Shown: positions 37,201 through 45,062, counted from the stretch's first letter. The stretch is DNA of 64,000 nucleotides from Acidimicrobiia bacterium (GCA_026002975.1 BPGJ01000011.1:23813-87812); one strand, 5' to 3'. Notes: generated from the sequence alone by a model not told the origin. Translations and numbers: made by a program.

Positions 37201-38421
37201 GTGGCAACCTTCGACGTCATCGTGGTCGGATTGGGGGCGATGGGTTCGTCCGCCGCCTACCACCTGGCGCGGCGTGACGTCCGGGTCCTCGGGCTGGAGG
37301 CATTCGACATCCCCCACGATCAGGGGTCCTACCACGGAGTCAACCGGATCTTCCGGTTGGCCTACTACGAGCATCCCTCCTACGTTCCCTTGATGTCGAG
37401 AGCGCTCGAACTGTGGCGGGAGCTCGAGGAGGTTTTCGGGGAGCGTCTCGTCTTCGTGACCGGATCGGTGGACGCCGGCCCGCCAGGGTCGGAGGTGTTC
37501 GAAGGGTCGGTCGAGTCGTGCCGGCTGCACGACCTACCCCACGAGGTGCTCGGGTCGTCCGACCTCTCCCATCGGTTTCCCGGCTTCCACCTCCCCGCCG
37601 ACCACATGGCCGTGTTCCAGCCGGACGGCGGGTTTCTGGCCTCCGAGCGATGTGTGGTGGCCCACATCATGGAGGCCCAGAGACTGGGAGCAACCGTCCA
37701 CGCCCGGGAGCCCGTGAGGGATTGGAGCCTGCTGCCCGGCGGAGGGGTCAGAGTCGTCACCGACCGGGCGACCTACGAGGCCGGCACGGTGGTGTTCACC
37801 GCCGGCTCCTGGCTCGGGAAGCTGGTTGGGGAGTTGGAACCGCTGGCCGTGGCGGAGCGACAGGTCCTCGGTTGGTTCCAACCCCGCGACCCGGCCGTCT
37901 TCTCCCCCGACCGCTTCCCGGTGTTCAACCTGGAGGTGGAGGAGGGCCGGTACTACGGCTTCGGCATCTTTCGTGTGCCCGGATTCAAGCTGGGCCGCTA
38001 CCACCATCTGGGCGAGACGACGGATCCAGACCGGGTCGACCGCACCGTGAGGAGCGCCGACGAGGAGGTCCTGCGGGCTTGCCTACGGCGCTACTTTCCG
38101 GCAGCCGACGGTCCGACGCTGTCCCTCAAGACCTGCCTCTTCACCAACAGCCCCGACGAGCACTTCATCATCGACCGTCTCTCCGACGAGGTGCTGGTGG
38201 CCGGCGGCTTCTCGGGACACGGTTTCAAGTTCGCCTCGGTGGTGGGAGAGATCCTCGCCGAGCTCGCGACCGAAGGAGACACCCGCCACGACGTGGGTCT
38301 GTTCCGGTTGGCGCGCTTCCGGTCAGGACTCGAGACGTCTGGCACCGAGGAACATCAGGGCGGCACCCGCGTAGAGAGCGAGGCCGGCGATGATGTCGGT
38401 GGCGTTGTCCAGAACCCCTAA
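37201..38421 (+). CDS. FAD-dependent amine oxidase (monomeric sarcosine oxidase / N-methyltryptophan oxidase family)
   Basis: About 406 residues. The FAD fingerprint is VIVVGLGAMGSSAAYHLARR. TCLFTNSPDEHFIIDRL carries the Cys that binds FAD covalently in monomeric sarcosine oxidases. GGFSGHGFKFASVVGE is the C-terminal flavin motif. It oxidises an N-methyl amino acid or similar amine to release formaldehyde and H2O2. GTG start, with GGAGG eight bases upstream. The last 30 residues after LFRLARF overlap the convergent membrane gene and look unnatural, so an indel may hide the true stop. Confidence 0.82.
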   Translation: MATFDVIVVGLGAMGSSAAYHLARRDVRVLGLEAFDIPHDQGSYHGVNRIFRLAYYEHPSYVPLMSRALELWRELEEVFGERLVFVTGSVDAGPPGSEVFEGSVESCRLHDLPHEVLGSSDLSHRFPGFHLPADHMAVFQPDGGFLASERCVVAHIMEAQRLGATVHAREPVRDWSLLPGGGVRVVTDRATYEAGTVVFTAGSWLGKLVGELEPLAVAERQVLGWFQPRDPAVFSPDRFPVFNLEVEEGRYYGFGIFRVPGFKLGRYHHLGETTDPDRVDRTVRSADEEVLRACLRRYFPAADGPTLSLKTCLFTNSPDEHFIIDRLSDEVLVAGGFSGHGFKFASVVGEILAELATEGDTRHDVGLFRLARFRSGLETSGTEEHQGGTRVESEAGDDVGGVVQNP

Positions 38422-38709
38422 CCGCAGGTCGGTGAGCAGTTCTACCAGACCGAGGACTCCGGCCGCAGCTCCCAGGATCTTTAGGAGCCAGGCGGTCGGT
38501 ACGGGCCAGCGTCCCGGCCGCTGCTGCTCGGCCCACACGAGGTAGACGGCGAACACGGCGACCAGCAGGGTTCCCGTGAAGAATCCGTAGGTGTCCAAGA
38601 GCAGCTCGAACAGGACGTAGTCGGCTACGACTAGCAGGGCACCCAGACCCACCATCTGATGGGCGGTACTCAACCCGGGAGCCGACGGAGCAGGTGTCTC
38701 TCCTTCCAT
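38323..38709 (-). CDS. Small four-helix membrane protein
   Basis: The protein has 128 residues, mostly four hydrophobic segments (MVGLGALLVVADYVLFELLL, GFFTGTLLVAVFAVYLVWA, LLKILGAAAGVLGLVELL, ATDIIAGLALYAGAALMFLG). GAGGGAGGAAAATCATG fixes the start; the track ORF extends into a neighbour's shadow. No family recognised. It converges on the sarcosine oxidase-like gene. Confidence 0.6.
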   Translation of the reverse strand: MEGETPAPSAPGLSTAHQMVGLGALLVVADYVLFELLLDTYGFFTGTLLVAVFAVYLVWAEQQRPGRWPVPTAWLLKILGAAAGVLGLVELLTDLRLGVLDNATDIIAGLALYAGAALMFLGARRLES

Positions 38710-38858
38710 GATTTTCCTCCCTCCTCTGGACCCCACCCTAGACACCCACCGGAGCCCCCGCGGTGATTCCTCGAGGTTTTGTCGATAGGCGCCCGGCTGC
38801 TTGTTCGGGGAGGTTGGTTGGGAACAGGTCTGCCTACTTCGAGGTGCCGTCCCCGCGC

Positions 38859-39719
38859 TCACCCCCGGCTCGACAGCCAGTCGACGAGGAGTCGGTTGAG
38901 ATGCCCCGGCGAGTCGACCGGAATCCAGTGCGACACTCCCTCCAGCCGCTCGTAGCGCCACTCCCCCGCCACGTATCGAGCCGAACCGGTCATCTGCTCT
39001 TCGACCAGAGCCCCATCCCGGTCCGACCACACACCCATCACGTCCTGGCTCACCGGAGGTAGATCGATGGGGGGAGCGACCAGCGCCTCGGGTGTCATGT
39101 TGGCTCGATACAGCCCGAGGGCAGCGGTCAGCGCCCCGGGTCTGGAGAGGTCGGCTATCCAGTGCTCCACCTCGGAGGGCTGACCGAGCCAGGTGCGAAC
39201 CGTCTCCCAGTCGTTGCGTGACAGCCACTCCTCGGCTACTCCTGGGAACTGGAACAGCAGCATGTACCAGCTCTTCTCCTTCTGCCGGATACCCGCAGCC
39301 CGGAAGGCGTTGGGATGGCCCACCGAGAGAGCCACCAGACTGGCGACCCGGCCGAGTTCCCTCAGCGCCATGTACCACCCTATGGCGGCCCCCCAGTCGT
39401 GCCCCACGTAGTGGACCCGTTCCACCCCGGCGGCGTCGAGCACCGCGACCAGATCGGCGGCCATTTCGTGCATGGCGTATGCCTCGACCTCGACGGGTTT
39501 GTCGGATCGCCCATATCCCCTCAAGTCGGGGGCCAGCACCCGAAATCCGGCCTCTGTCAGAGCCGGCACCTGGTTCCTCCACAACCTGGCCGAGTCGGGA
39601 AACCCGTGTACCAGAAGCACCGCGGGGCCGCCTTCGGGTCCGTGGTCGGCGAAAGTTAGGGCGACCCCGTCGCGACGGATCTGTCGAGTAGAGGAGTAGA
39701 CGTCGAAAGAGGCCTCCAT
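38859..39719 (-). CDS. Alpha/beta hydrolase, epoxide hydrolase/dehalogenase-like
   Basis: The protein has 286 residues. The oxyanion motif VLLVHGFPDSARLWRNQVP and the nucleophile motif YVGHDWGAAIGWYMA have Asp, not Ser, at the nucleophile, as in soluble epoxide hydrolases and haloalkane dehalogenases. The catalytic His lies in GVSHWIPVDSP. LAPDLRGYGRSDKP is the usual cap-side loop. The ATG lies 9 nt after TATAAC, a near-leaderless arrangement. The true substrate is not evident. Confidence 0.8.
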   Translation of the reverse strand: MEASFDVYSSTRQIRRDGVALTFADHGPEGGPAVLLVHGFPDSARLWRNQVPALTEAGFRVLAPDLRGYGRSDKPVEVEAYAMHEMAADLVAVLDAAGVERVHYVGHDWGAAIGWYMALRELGRVASLVALSVGHPNAFRAAGIRQKEKSWYMLLFQFPGVAEEWLSRNDWETVRTWLGQPSEVEHWIADLSRPGALTAALGLYRANMTPEALVAPPIDLPPVSQDVMGVWSDRDGALVEEQMTGSARYVAGEWRYERLEGVSHWIPVDSPGHLNRLLVDWLSSRG

Positions 39720-39740
39720 CGACGTCCCGTTATAGCGTAC

Positions 39741-39769
39741 GGGGGGCCGCCGGGCGTCGACGGCCCCCC
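39741..39769 (-). terminator. Terminator of small membrane gene
   Basis: A 9-bp stem GGGGGGCCG and its complement flank an 11-nt loop, right after the membrane-protein gene on the minus strand and just before the promoter of the hydrolase gene. Confidence 0.6.
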
Positions 39770-39785
39770 GGACGGGACGCTGGTG

Positions 39786-40121
39786 TCACGCGACCCGACG
39801 GAGGCCGTGCTGACGTTCGATCTCCTCCGCCTCGTCCGCGACCTTACGGAAGAGGCTGCCCAGTAGGCCCAGGAAGTGCCGCCAGAACAGGGCCATGCCT
39901 CCGACGACGAGACCGGTCAGCGTGATCCCGATCCATGACGCCCGCAGGTCGAGACCCCACAGGGCCGCCATGTCGAACCCTGCGATCCAGGCGACGGCTA
40001 TTCCAACCGCTACCAGCACGAGGGCCCAGAGCTCGGGAACCCGGCTGAGCCACCGGTCGAAGATCATGGCCAGGGCGGTGATCCCCAGGCCCACGAAGAG
40101 CGCCAGCGCGAAGGGAAACAT
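39786..40121 (-). CDS. Small membrane protein with charged C-terminal tail
   Basis: The protein has 111 residues. Three hydrophobic segments (FALALFVGLGITALAMIF, LWALVLVAVGIAVAWIAGF, WIGITLTGLVVGGMALFW) are followed by a helix-forming tail KVADEAEEIERQHGLRR. AAAGGAGGTGCGATG gives a strong start. No known family seen. It has its own promoter region and terminator, so it is probably a single-gene unit. Confidence 0.65.
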   Translation of the reverse strand: MFPFALALFVGLGITALAMIFDRWLSRVPELWALVLVAVGIAVAWIAGFDMAALWGLDLRASWIGITLTGLVVGGMALFWRHFLGLLGSLFRKVADEAEEIERQHGLRRVA

Positions 40122-40200
40122 CGCACCTCCTTTCCGAGCCCACGCTCAGGCACGTCGACTCGGGCTCCACATATGAATCTAACCGGCTCTGGACGTTTTC

Positions 40201-40230
40201 GACCCCGGAGAAGGTCGCTCCTCCGGGGTC
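40201..40230. terminator. Hairpin in the region upstream of the sigma factor gene
   Basis: A 10-bp perfect stem GACCCCGGAG and its complement enclose a 10-nt loop. On the minus strand it is followed by GAAAACG. It would end transcription coming from the small ORF next to it, or insulate the two flanking genes. Confidence 0.5.
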
Positions 40231-40246
40231 GCGTGGACCGCGTCGT

Positions 40247-40342
40247 CTACGACGACGGCGCCTCGGTGGTCAGGGTGGGTTGCGGCACGGTGATGCCGGT
40301 TTCCCCCGAATCCTCGCCGCCTCCGCCACCGGAGGCGACCAT
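40247..40342 (-). CDS. Possible 31-residue small protein
   Basis: A short frame reads MVASGGGGGEDSGETGITVP and ends in EAPSS. The minus-strand stop lies 17 nt before a strong hairpin, the layout of a real small gene. No Shine-Dalgarno sequence is seen. It is in the 274-nt gap between the membrane gene and the sigma gene, antisense to the sigma promoter side. The support is weak and it may be non-coding. Confidence 0.2.
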   Translation of the reverse strand: MVASGGGGGEDSGETGITVPQPTLTTEAPSS

Positions 40343-40368
40343 CCACACCGTCGAATCCCAAACCTGGG

Positions 40369-40394
40369 GTTTGCTCGACCCACGGAACGGGCAA
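40369..40394 (+). promoter_or_regulatory. SigB/SigF-type promoter of the sigma factor gene
   Basis: GTTTGC is separated by 14 nt from GGGCAA. This fits the GTTT-N14-17-GGGTAT consensus known for SigB/SigF-type sigma factors. It ends one base before the ATG, so the transcript would begin at or after the ATG, and the GTG nine bases later may be the real start. It suggests that the sigma factor drives its own gene. Confidence 0.6.
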
Positions 40395-40395
40395 G

Positions 40396-41499
40396 ATGGA
40401 ACACGTGACCACGAGAACCTTTCCTTCCGAGCCGGCAGCCGCCCCTCAGGTCCGGGCCTTCGTACGCTCCCTCGTGGAGTTGGGTCCTCTCCGGCAAGCC
40501 GAAGTCGATCTGATGGTTACCGAGCTGGTGGGTAACGTGCTACGCCACTCGCCCGACGTCCCTAGTTTCACGGTCGAGGTGAGCACCGAACATCCGCTGG
40601 GCATCGAGGTGGAGGTCTCACATCCGTTCGACCGTCCGTTCGACCCCCCTCGGGCGGGCCTCGGTTTCACCCTGCTGGAAAAGCTCTCCCGAGGTTGGGG
40701 TCACACGGTGGAGGATGGGACCTTGCGGGTGTGGTTCGTCGTCGGCCGCCCGGGTGCCGTCCCCCGGCTCGATCAGCTCGACGAGTTGGAGCTGTACCGG
40801 CGACTGGACGAGGACCCGCCGACCTTCACCGAGGAGCTACTACGGAGGCACCGTGACTTGGCCGACACCATCGCCCGCCGGTACCGGGGGAAGGGGATCG
40901 ACGACTCGGACCTCGAGCAGATCGCCTTGATGGCGCTGCTCCGGGCCATCCAACGGTTCGACCCGTCGAAAGGAGACCTGCGGCGGTTCGCCGCTTCGAC
41001 CATCTCGGGGGAGATGAAGAAGGCCCTACGCGACGAGGGATGGGCTCTCCGAGTCCCCCGGTCACTCAAGGAACGGGCCTTGGAGGTGGGGCAGGTGGCC
41101 GAATCACTGTCCCACGACCTCAACCGTCGAGCCCGGATCGAGGAGATCGCCGACGCGATGGGAATGTCATCGGTCGAGGTGGCCGAGGCCCTGCAGGCTC
41201 GCCGCTCTTACCGGTCCGAAACGCTGGACGAGGCACCCGACGACGGAAGACCGCTGAAGGAGACCCTGAGCAGCGATCTCCCGGGCCCGGACGATGCCGA
41301 CGAACGAATCCTCTTGGAAGAGGCGATAGCCGGTCTGCCCGAGAAACTACGGAAGGTGCTCGACCTCCGCTTCAACCACGACATGACCCAGTCCGAGATC
41401 GCCGACGTGATCGGGGTCTCCCAGATGCAGGTCTCCCGGATGCTCCGGGATGCCTTGGATCGGCTGCGAGAGCTACTCACCGCCACGGACAGTGTTTAG
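40396..41499 (+). CDS. SigB/SigF-type RNA polymerase sigma factor with fused N-terminal HATPase (anti-sigma-like) domain
   Basis: The protein has 367 residues. Residues about 10-117 are an RsbW/SpoIIAB-like ATPase domain: N box VTELVGNVLRHSP and G2-like PPRAGLGFTLLEKLSRGWG. The G1 box, normally DxGxG, reads EVSHPFDRPF and lacks the Asp-Gly pair, so ATP binding may be weak or lost. Residues from about 130 on are a sigma-70 of the stress/sporulation type: region 2 DLEQIALMALLRAIQRFDP and region 4.2 IGVSQMQVSRMLRDALDRL. The fusion puts an anti-sigma fold in cis with its sigma factor. It is followed by a free ATPase and a convergent phosphatase-STAS pair, which makes a partner-switching control unit likely. 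Confidence 0.88.
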   Translation: MEHVTTRTFPSEPAAAPQVRAFVRSLVELGPLRQAEVDLMVTELVGNVLRHSPDVPSFTVEVSTEHPLGIEVEVSHPFDRPFDPPRAGLGFTLLEKLSRGWGHTVEDGTLRVWFVVGRPGAVPRLDQLDELELYRRLDEDPPTFTEELLRRHRDLADTIARRYRGKGIDDSDLEQIALMALLRAIQRFDPSKGDLRRFAASTISGEMKKALRDEGWALRVPRSLKERALEVGQVAESLSHDLNRRARIEEIADAMGMSSVEVAEALQARRSYRSETLDEAPDDGRPLKETLSSDLPGPDDADERILLEEAIAGLPEKLRKVLDLRFNHDMTQSEIADVIGVSQMQVSRMLRDALDRLRELLTATDSV

Positions 41500-41519
41500 G
41501 CTGGTCCGCCAACGGGTAC
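41494..41519 (+). promoter_or_regulatory. SigB/SigF-type promoter of the free ATPase gene
   Basis: GTTTAG, which includes the sigma gene's TAG stop, is separated by 14 nt from GGGTAC. The spacing is identical to that of the promoter of the sigma gene. The GTG start lies 9 nt after the -10 element. It gives the anti-sigma gene its own sigma-dependent promoter, a negative-feedback layout. Confidence 0.65.
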
Positions 41520-41528
41520 TGCGGAAAT

Positions 41529-41879
41529 GTGAGAACTGACACCGCCGTCGAGTTGCCAGCCACCCTGGAGGCGCCCCGCCGCCTCCGCGCGCGTCTGGAG
41601 CGGCTCCGCGACGACTTGGGTGAACGGTTCGACGACGTGGTGCTGATCGTGTCCGAGTTGGTCGCCAACAGCGTGGTCCACACCGATAGTCGCCGGGTAT
41701 CCGTCCGCCTGAAGCTGAGAGGCGACACGGTTCGGGTCGAGGTGAGCGACGACGGTCATGGGTTCACGCCGGACGACGTCACTCGACGGTGGGGCATCGC
41801 GGTGGTCGAACGGCTGGCTCGACGCTGGGGAGTGGACAGGGGGAAACGCTTCACGGTTTGGGTCGAGATACCGCGTTAG
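41529..41879 (+). CDS. RsbW-like ATP-binding anti-sigma protein (HATPase_c_2)
   Basis: The protein has 116 residues with a single ATPase domain. N box LIVSELVANSVVHTDS, G1 box VSDDGHGFTPDD with the canonical DDGxG, and G2-like RRWGIAVVERLARRWG are all present, so this copy should bind ATP, unlike the domain fused to the sigma factor. Family role: it binds a sigma factor and phosphorylates a STAS antagonist. The track ORF starts inside the sigma gene. I take GTG (VRTDTAVELP) because the ATG just before it runs into TGA and the promoter is adjacent. Confidence 0.8.
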   Translation: MRTDTAVELPATLEAPRRLRARLERLRDDLGERFDDVVLIVSELVANSVVHTDSRRVSVRLKLRGDTVRVEVSDDGHGFTPDDVTRRWGIAVVERLARRWGVDRGKRFTVWVEIPR

Positions 41880-41887
41880 AGCGACGG

Positions 41888-42232
41888 TCAGTCCGGCAGC
41901 TCCTCCACGGCGGCCACCACCTGCACCTTCTGATCGACCCCGGTCAGCTCGATCAGGCGGGTAACCGGGCCCGGCCCCAACATGAGCACCAGCCGCTTGC
42001 CCGACTCCTCGAACCTCTGATGGCGTTCGACCAGGGCCCGTAAGCCGGTGGAGTCCATGAAGGTGACGGCAGAGAGGTCCACCAACAGCCTGTCGTCGGA
42101 TTCGGCCTTGTCGAGGGCTGCCACCAGCACGTCGACGGTGGATATGTCCACCTCGCCCTCGACATGTAGGGTCGGCCAGCCCGGCTTGGCCTCCCCCACT
42201 TGCACCGTCAGAGCTTGGTGGTCTGCCTCCAC
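41888..42232 (-). CDS. STAS-domain anti-sigma factor antagonist
   Basis: The protein has 114 residues. VEGEVDISTVDVLVAALDKA and LVDLSAVTFMDSTGLRALVE are the STAS signature; the Ser in MDSTGLR is the phosphorylation site in SpoIIAA/RsbV proteins. Unphosphorylated, such proteins bind the anti-sigma ATPase and free the sigma factor. It lies 19 nt after the phosphatase gene on the same strand, so phosphatase and antagonist are co-transcribed. The GTG start (VEADHQAL) is preceded by ACGGGG. Confidence 0.85.
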   Translation of the reverse strand: MEADHQALTVQVGEAKPGWPTLHVEGEVDISTVDVLVAALDKAESDDRLLVDLSAVTFMDSTGLRALVERHQRFEESGKRLVLMLGPGPVTRLIELTGVDQKVQVVAAVEELPD

Positions 42233-42251
42233 GGCCCCGTACTGTAGATGG

Positions 42252-43841
42252 TCATCCGCAGCGGCGTACCACCACCACGGTCTGATCGTCGTTCACTTCC
42301 GGGTCGGCGAACCCGACAACCAGGTCGGCGACCTCTTCCGCGTCGGTGGATCTGTCGACGAGCATGTCGGCGAGGCGTTCGGGTTGAGCTGCTCCACCTT
42401 CGTCGATCTGCACGTCGGCGACGCCGTCGCTGAACGCCACCAGCGTCGCACCCGGTGGGAGCCCTACGAGTCGCTCACCCCCGGAATCGGCCCCCATGAA
42501 AAGCAGAGGTCCGGTGGCTTCCACCATCTGCACCGCTCCGTCGGCTACCAGCACCAGGGGAGGATGTCCGGCCGAGGCGATGTGGGCCTCACCCCGGTCC
42601 TTCACGATCTCGATCACCACGGCCGACGACAACGCCGACCCGGACATCAGACGTTCCACCGTTGCGAGACATCCGGCGGGAGACGATCCAGCCGCCAAAG
42701 CGGCAGCCAGACCGTCACGGATACGGACGGCGGCGACCGCCGCTTCGGCTCCGTGGCCTGCCACGTCGACCAGCACGACCCCGAGCCGATCCGGCCCGAG
42801 AGATACGACTGCTGAAGCATCTCCCGTGACCACCCCGGTCGCCGGCCTGTAGCGGGTGGCGACCTGCCAGTTCGGGTCGGGGTCCACCTCCAACAGGTGG
42901 AGCACGTCGGCGACGTTCTCGACCAGCGGAGCCGCCTGCCGCAAGGCGGCCCGCGCCCTCTCGGCCGTGGCGGCGGCTTCGGCGGCCTCGCGGGTGGCCC
43001 GGTCGATCCAGCTCACCAGGGTGGCGAGCATGACGACCAGGAAGAGGCCCAGCCCCACCGCGACGAACGCGAGCAGGCTGACCCGCTCGTTGGCGGGCCG
43101 GGCCTGAGCGAGGAGGATCAGCAGAGCGGGAACCAGCAGCACCACCGGTCCGAAACGTCGAAGCACCGCTCCTCCCCAACCCGGGCTCGACGCGGCCGCT
43201 ACCAGGCCCACACCCGGTTGGGCGAGGAGTATCCCGACCGAGGCGCCCAGGGTGACCAACGCCTCCTGGAGCGAGATCGGAGGACCGAGGACCAGCCTTC
43301 CGATCGCGGGATCACCGGCCGCGTACGCCACCAACGTCACCGCCATGAGGGAGAACACCACCAGACAGCAGATCTGGCCGGCCACAACCCTCCGGGAGTC
43401 CCTTTGGCCGACCAGAAGCGCCCCCGCCGAGAGGCCGACCAGGCCGGCTTCGGCGCTGAAAGCCGGCATCTCGCCCAGCGGAACCGGCCACAACCATCCC
43501 GTGACCCCCAGCAGGGAGGACATCAGGTATAGGGCGTAGACACCCGACAGGACGCACAGCGTCTTACCTGCGAGACGGAGAACCGGCCTCCCACCCTTGT
43601 CGGTCGTCAACACCGCCCCGACGGTGAGGCACGCCAGGCCGACGAGGATGAACACCGACCCGCGCCCCACCGACCCGGGGCCCTCTGATCGAAGACCGCC
43701 CCATCCCATGACGGCCGACCCCGCGGTGACTACCGCCCCGAGAGCCGTCAGACGCCGAACCCACCGGCCGACGGCGCGGATCCGGTTCTCCACCCTGGGA
43801 TCCAATCGGGAGAGGGGACCCGCCTCCTGGGCTTGTTCCAT
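42252..43841 (-). CDS. Membrane-bound SpoIIE/PP2C-type serine phosphatase
   Basis: The protein has 529 residues. About eight hydrophobic segments span residues 30-285, followed by a short coiled coil RATREAAEAAATAERARAAL and a SpoIIE phosphatase domain. Metal-binding Asp motifs are TGDASAVVSLGPDRLGVVLV with DVAGHG, then FSDGVADVQ, and the C-terminal DDQTVVVV. It should dephosphorylate the STAS protein encoded next and switch the sigma factor on in response to a membrane signal. The multi-helix sensor has no recognised ligand domain. Confidence 0.88.
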   Translation of the reverse strand: MEQAQEAGPLSRLDPRVENRIRAVGRWVRRLTALGAVVTAGSAVMGWGGLRSEGPGSVGRGSVFILVGLACLTVGAVLTTDKGGRPVLRLAGKTLCVLSGVYALYLMSSLLGVTGWLWPVPLGEMPAFSAEAGLVGLSAGALLVGQRDSRRVVAGQICCLVVFSLMAVTLVAYAAGDPAIGRLVLGPPISLQEALVTLGASVGILLAQPGVGLVAAASSPGWGGAVLRRFGPVVLLVPALLILLAQARPANERVSLLAFVAVGLGLFLVVMLATLVSWIDRATREAAEAAATAERARAALRQAAPLVENVADVLHLLEVDPDPNWQVATRYRPATGVVTGDASAVVSLGPDRLGVVLVDVAGHGAEAAVAAVRIRDGLAAALAAGSSPAGCLATVERLMSGSALSSAVVIEIVKDRGEAHIASAGHPPLVLVADGAVQMVEATGPLLFMGADSGGERLVGLPPGATLVAFSDGVADVQIDEGGAAQPERLADMLVDRSTDAEEVADLVVGFADPEVNDDQTVVVVRRCG

Positions 43842-43851
43842 GGAGAGGGAA

Positions 43852-43881
43852 AGCTACCCCGCCGGAGCAGGCGGGGTAGCT
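43852..43881 (-). terminator. Terminator after glsB-like gene
   Basis: A 12-bp perfect stem AGCTACCCCGCC and its complement flank a 6-nt loop; on the minus strand it continues as TTTCCCT. It lies between the GlsB-like stop and the phosphatase ATG about 10 nt further. Readthrough would link the phosphatase-STAS pair to the stress promoter upstream. Confidence 0.7.
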
Positions 43882-43902
43882 CTCAGCCGAGCACGTCGTC
43901 GA

Positions 43903-44157
43903 TCAGACCGTCCGTCCGCGCATCGACCGGTAGACCAACAGGGCGATGATCGCCCCTATCACCGACCCGATGAGGCCGGCTGCTGTGATGTCGAGCTGCC
44001 CTTCGAACAGCAGGTTCCCGAGGAACCCGCCGACCAGCGACCCGACCAGTCCCAACACCAAGGTGCCGAGGACACCCATCGGGTCCCTTCCCGGTACCAG
44101 CAGCCTCGCCAACGCTCCAGCGATGAGACCGATGATGAGCCACACGATGATCGCCAT
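43903..44157 (-). CDS. GlsB/YeaQ/YmgE family stress-response membrane protein
   Basis: The protein has 84 residues with three hydrophobic segments and many glycines. It begins MAIIVWLIIGLIAGALARLL, followed by GTLVLGLVGSLVGGFLGNLL and AAGLIGSVIGAIIALLVYR. This is the transglycosylase-associated/GlsB family, commonly induced by general stress. GAAAGGAAGGCAATG fixes the start; the 18 extra codons of the track lie within the promoter. It is under a SigB/SigF-type promoter. Confidence 0.85.
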   Translation of the reverse strand: MAIIVWLIIGLIAGALARLLVPGRDPMGVLGTLVLGLVGSLVGGFLGNLLFEGQLDITAAGLIGSVIGAIIALLVYRSMRGRTV

Positions 44158-44187
44158 TGCCTTCCTTTCGCTCGGATCGGCCTCTCC

Positions 44188-44213
44188 ATACCCGCTCGGC
44201 AGATTCCCCAAAC
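44188..44213 (-). promoter_or_regulatory. SigB/SigF-type promoter of glsB-like gene
   Basis: On the minus strand GTTTGG is separated by 14 nt from GGGTAT, an exact match to the -10 consensus and the third site in 4 kb with the same spacer. It lies about 30 nt before the GlsB-like start. Confidence 0.7.
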
Positions 44214-44237
44214 CAGATCTCCTAGCCTCGCGGCCGC

Positions 44238-45062
44238 ATGGAGAACCTGGTCACCGGCTTGATCGACCCGTGGCGGGCGGAAGCCCTGGCCGCGACCCTC
44301 GACCGGCCGCCGCCCACAGAGGTCCTCCCTCCGCTCTGGCACTGGATCTACCTCTTGGAGGCCTTCCCCACCTCGAACCTGGGACCCGAGGGTCATCCTC
44401 GCCCTCCCGACCTGCCCATACCCGAAGGACGCAGGATGATCGCCGGTGGCGAGGTGGCCTTCCACGGACACGTCCCGTTGGGTGAGGAGGCGACTCGACG
44501 GAGCCGTCTGCTGGGCGTGGAGGAGAAGGAAGGCCGCTCCGGACGCCTGACCTTCGTCCGGCTGGGACATCGCACCGAAGCCCGAGCAACGCTGCTGGTC
44601 GAAGAGGAGCAGCGGATCGTGTACCTGTCTGCGCCTCCCCGGCCCGACCTCCCCCAGGGCTCCCCTCCCGACTGGCCTTGGCGACGAGTCTTCGTGCCCG
44701 ACGAGCTGGTCCTGTTCCGTTTCTCGGCCCTGACCTTCAACTCCCATCGGATCCACTACGACCGCCGCTACACGACCGAGGTGGAGGGCCATCCAGATCT
44801 GGTGGTCCACGGGCCGCTGATCGCCCTGCTGCTGGCCGACCTGGCCCATGAGCGAGTTGGCGAATTGGTCCACTTCTCGTTCCGGGCCACGGCGCCCCTG
44901 TATGTGAACCGACCGATCACCCTCGTCGGGCGACCAACCGGTGGAGACGGAGCCGAGCTCGAGGCCTGGTCCGACGACGGACGCCGGGCCATGGTCGCCC
45001 TGGCGAGGTTCAACCCGCGGCGCGCACCCTCGAAGCGAGGTAGCCGGCCAGGTGCCGGGTGA
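44238..45062 (+). CDS. MaoC/HTD2-like hydratase (mesaconyl-C4-CoA hydratase-like)
   Basis: The protein has 274 residues. The C-terminal hotdog half has LFRFSALTFNSHRIHYDRRYTTEVEG, then LVVHGPLIALLLADL, the signature of mesaconyl-C4-CoA hydratases and related FAS1-like dehydratases, with the catalytic His and Asp of the NSHRIHYD segment. It would hydrate an enoyl- or mesaconyl-type CoA thioester. It starts 9 nt after TAGCCT (near-leaderless). The 3' end overlaps the convergent flavin monooxygenase by about 50 bp. Confidence 0.8.
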   Translation: MENLVTGLIDPWRAEALAATLDRPPPTEVLPPLWHWIYLLEAFPTSNLGPEGHPRPPDLPIPEGRRMIAGGEVAFHGHVPLGEEATRRSRLLGVEEKEGRSGRLTFVRLGHRTEARATLLVEEEQRIVYLSAPPRPDLPQGSPPDWPWRRVFVPDELVLFRFSALTFNSHRIHYDRRYTTEVEGHPDLVVHGPLIALLLADLAHERVGELVHFSFRATAPLYVNRPITLVGRPTGGDGAELEAWSDDGRRAMVALARFNPRRAPSKRGSRPGAG

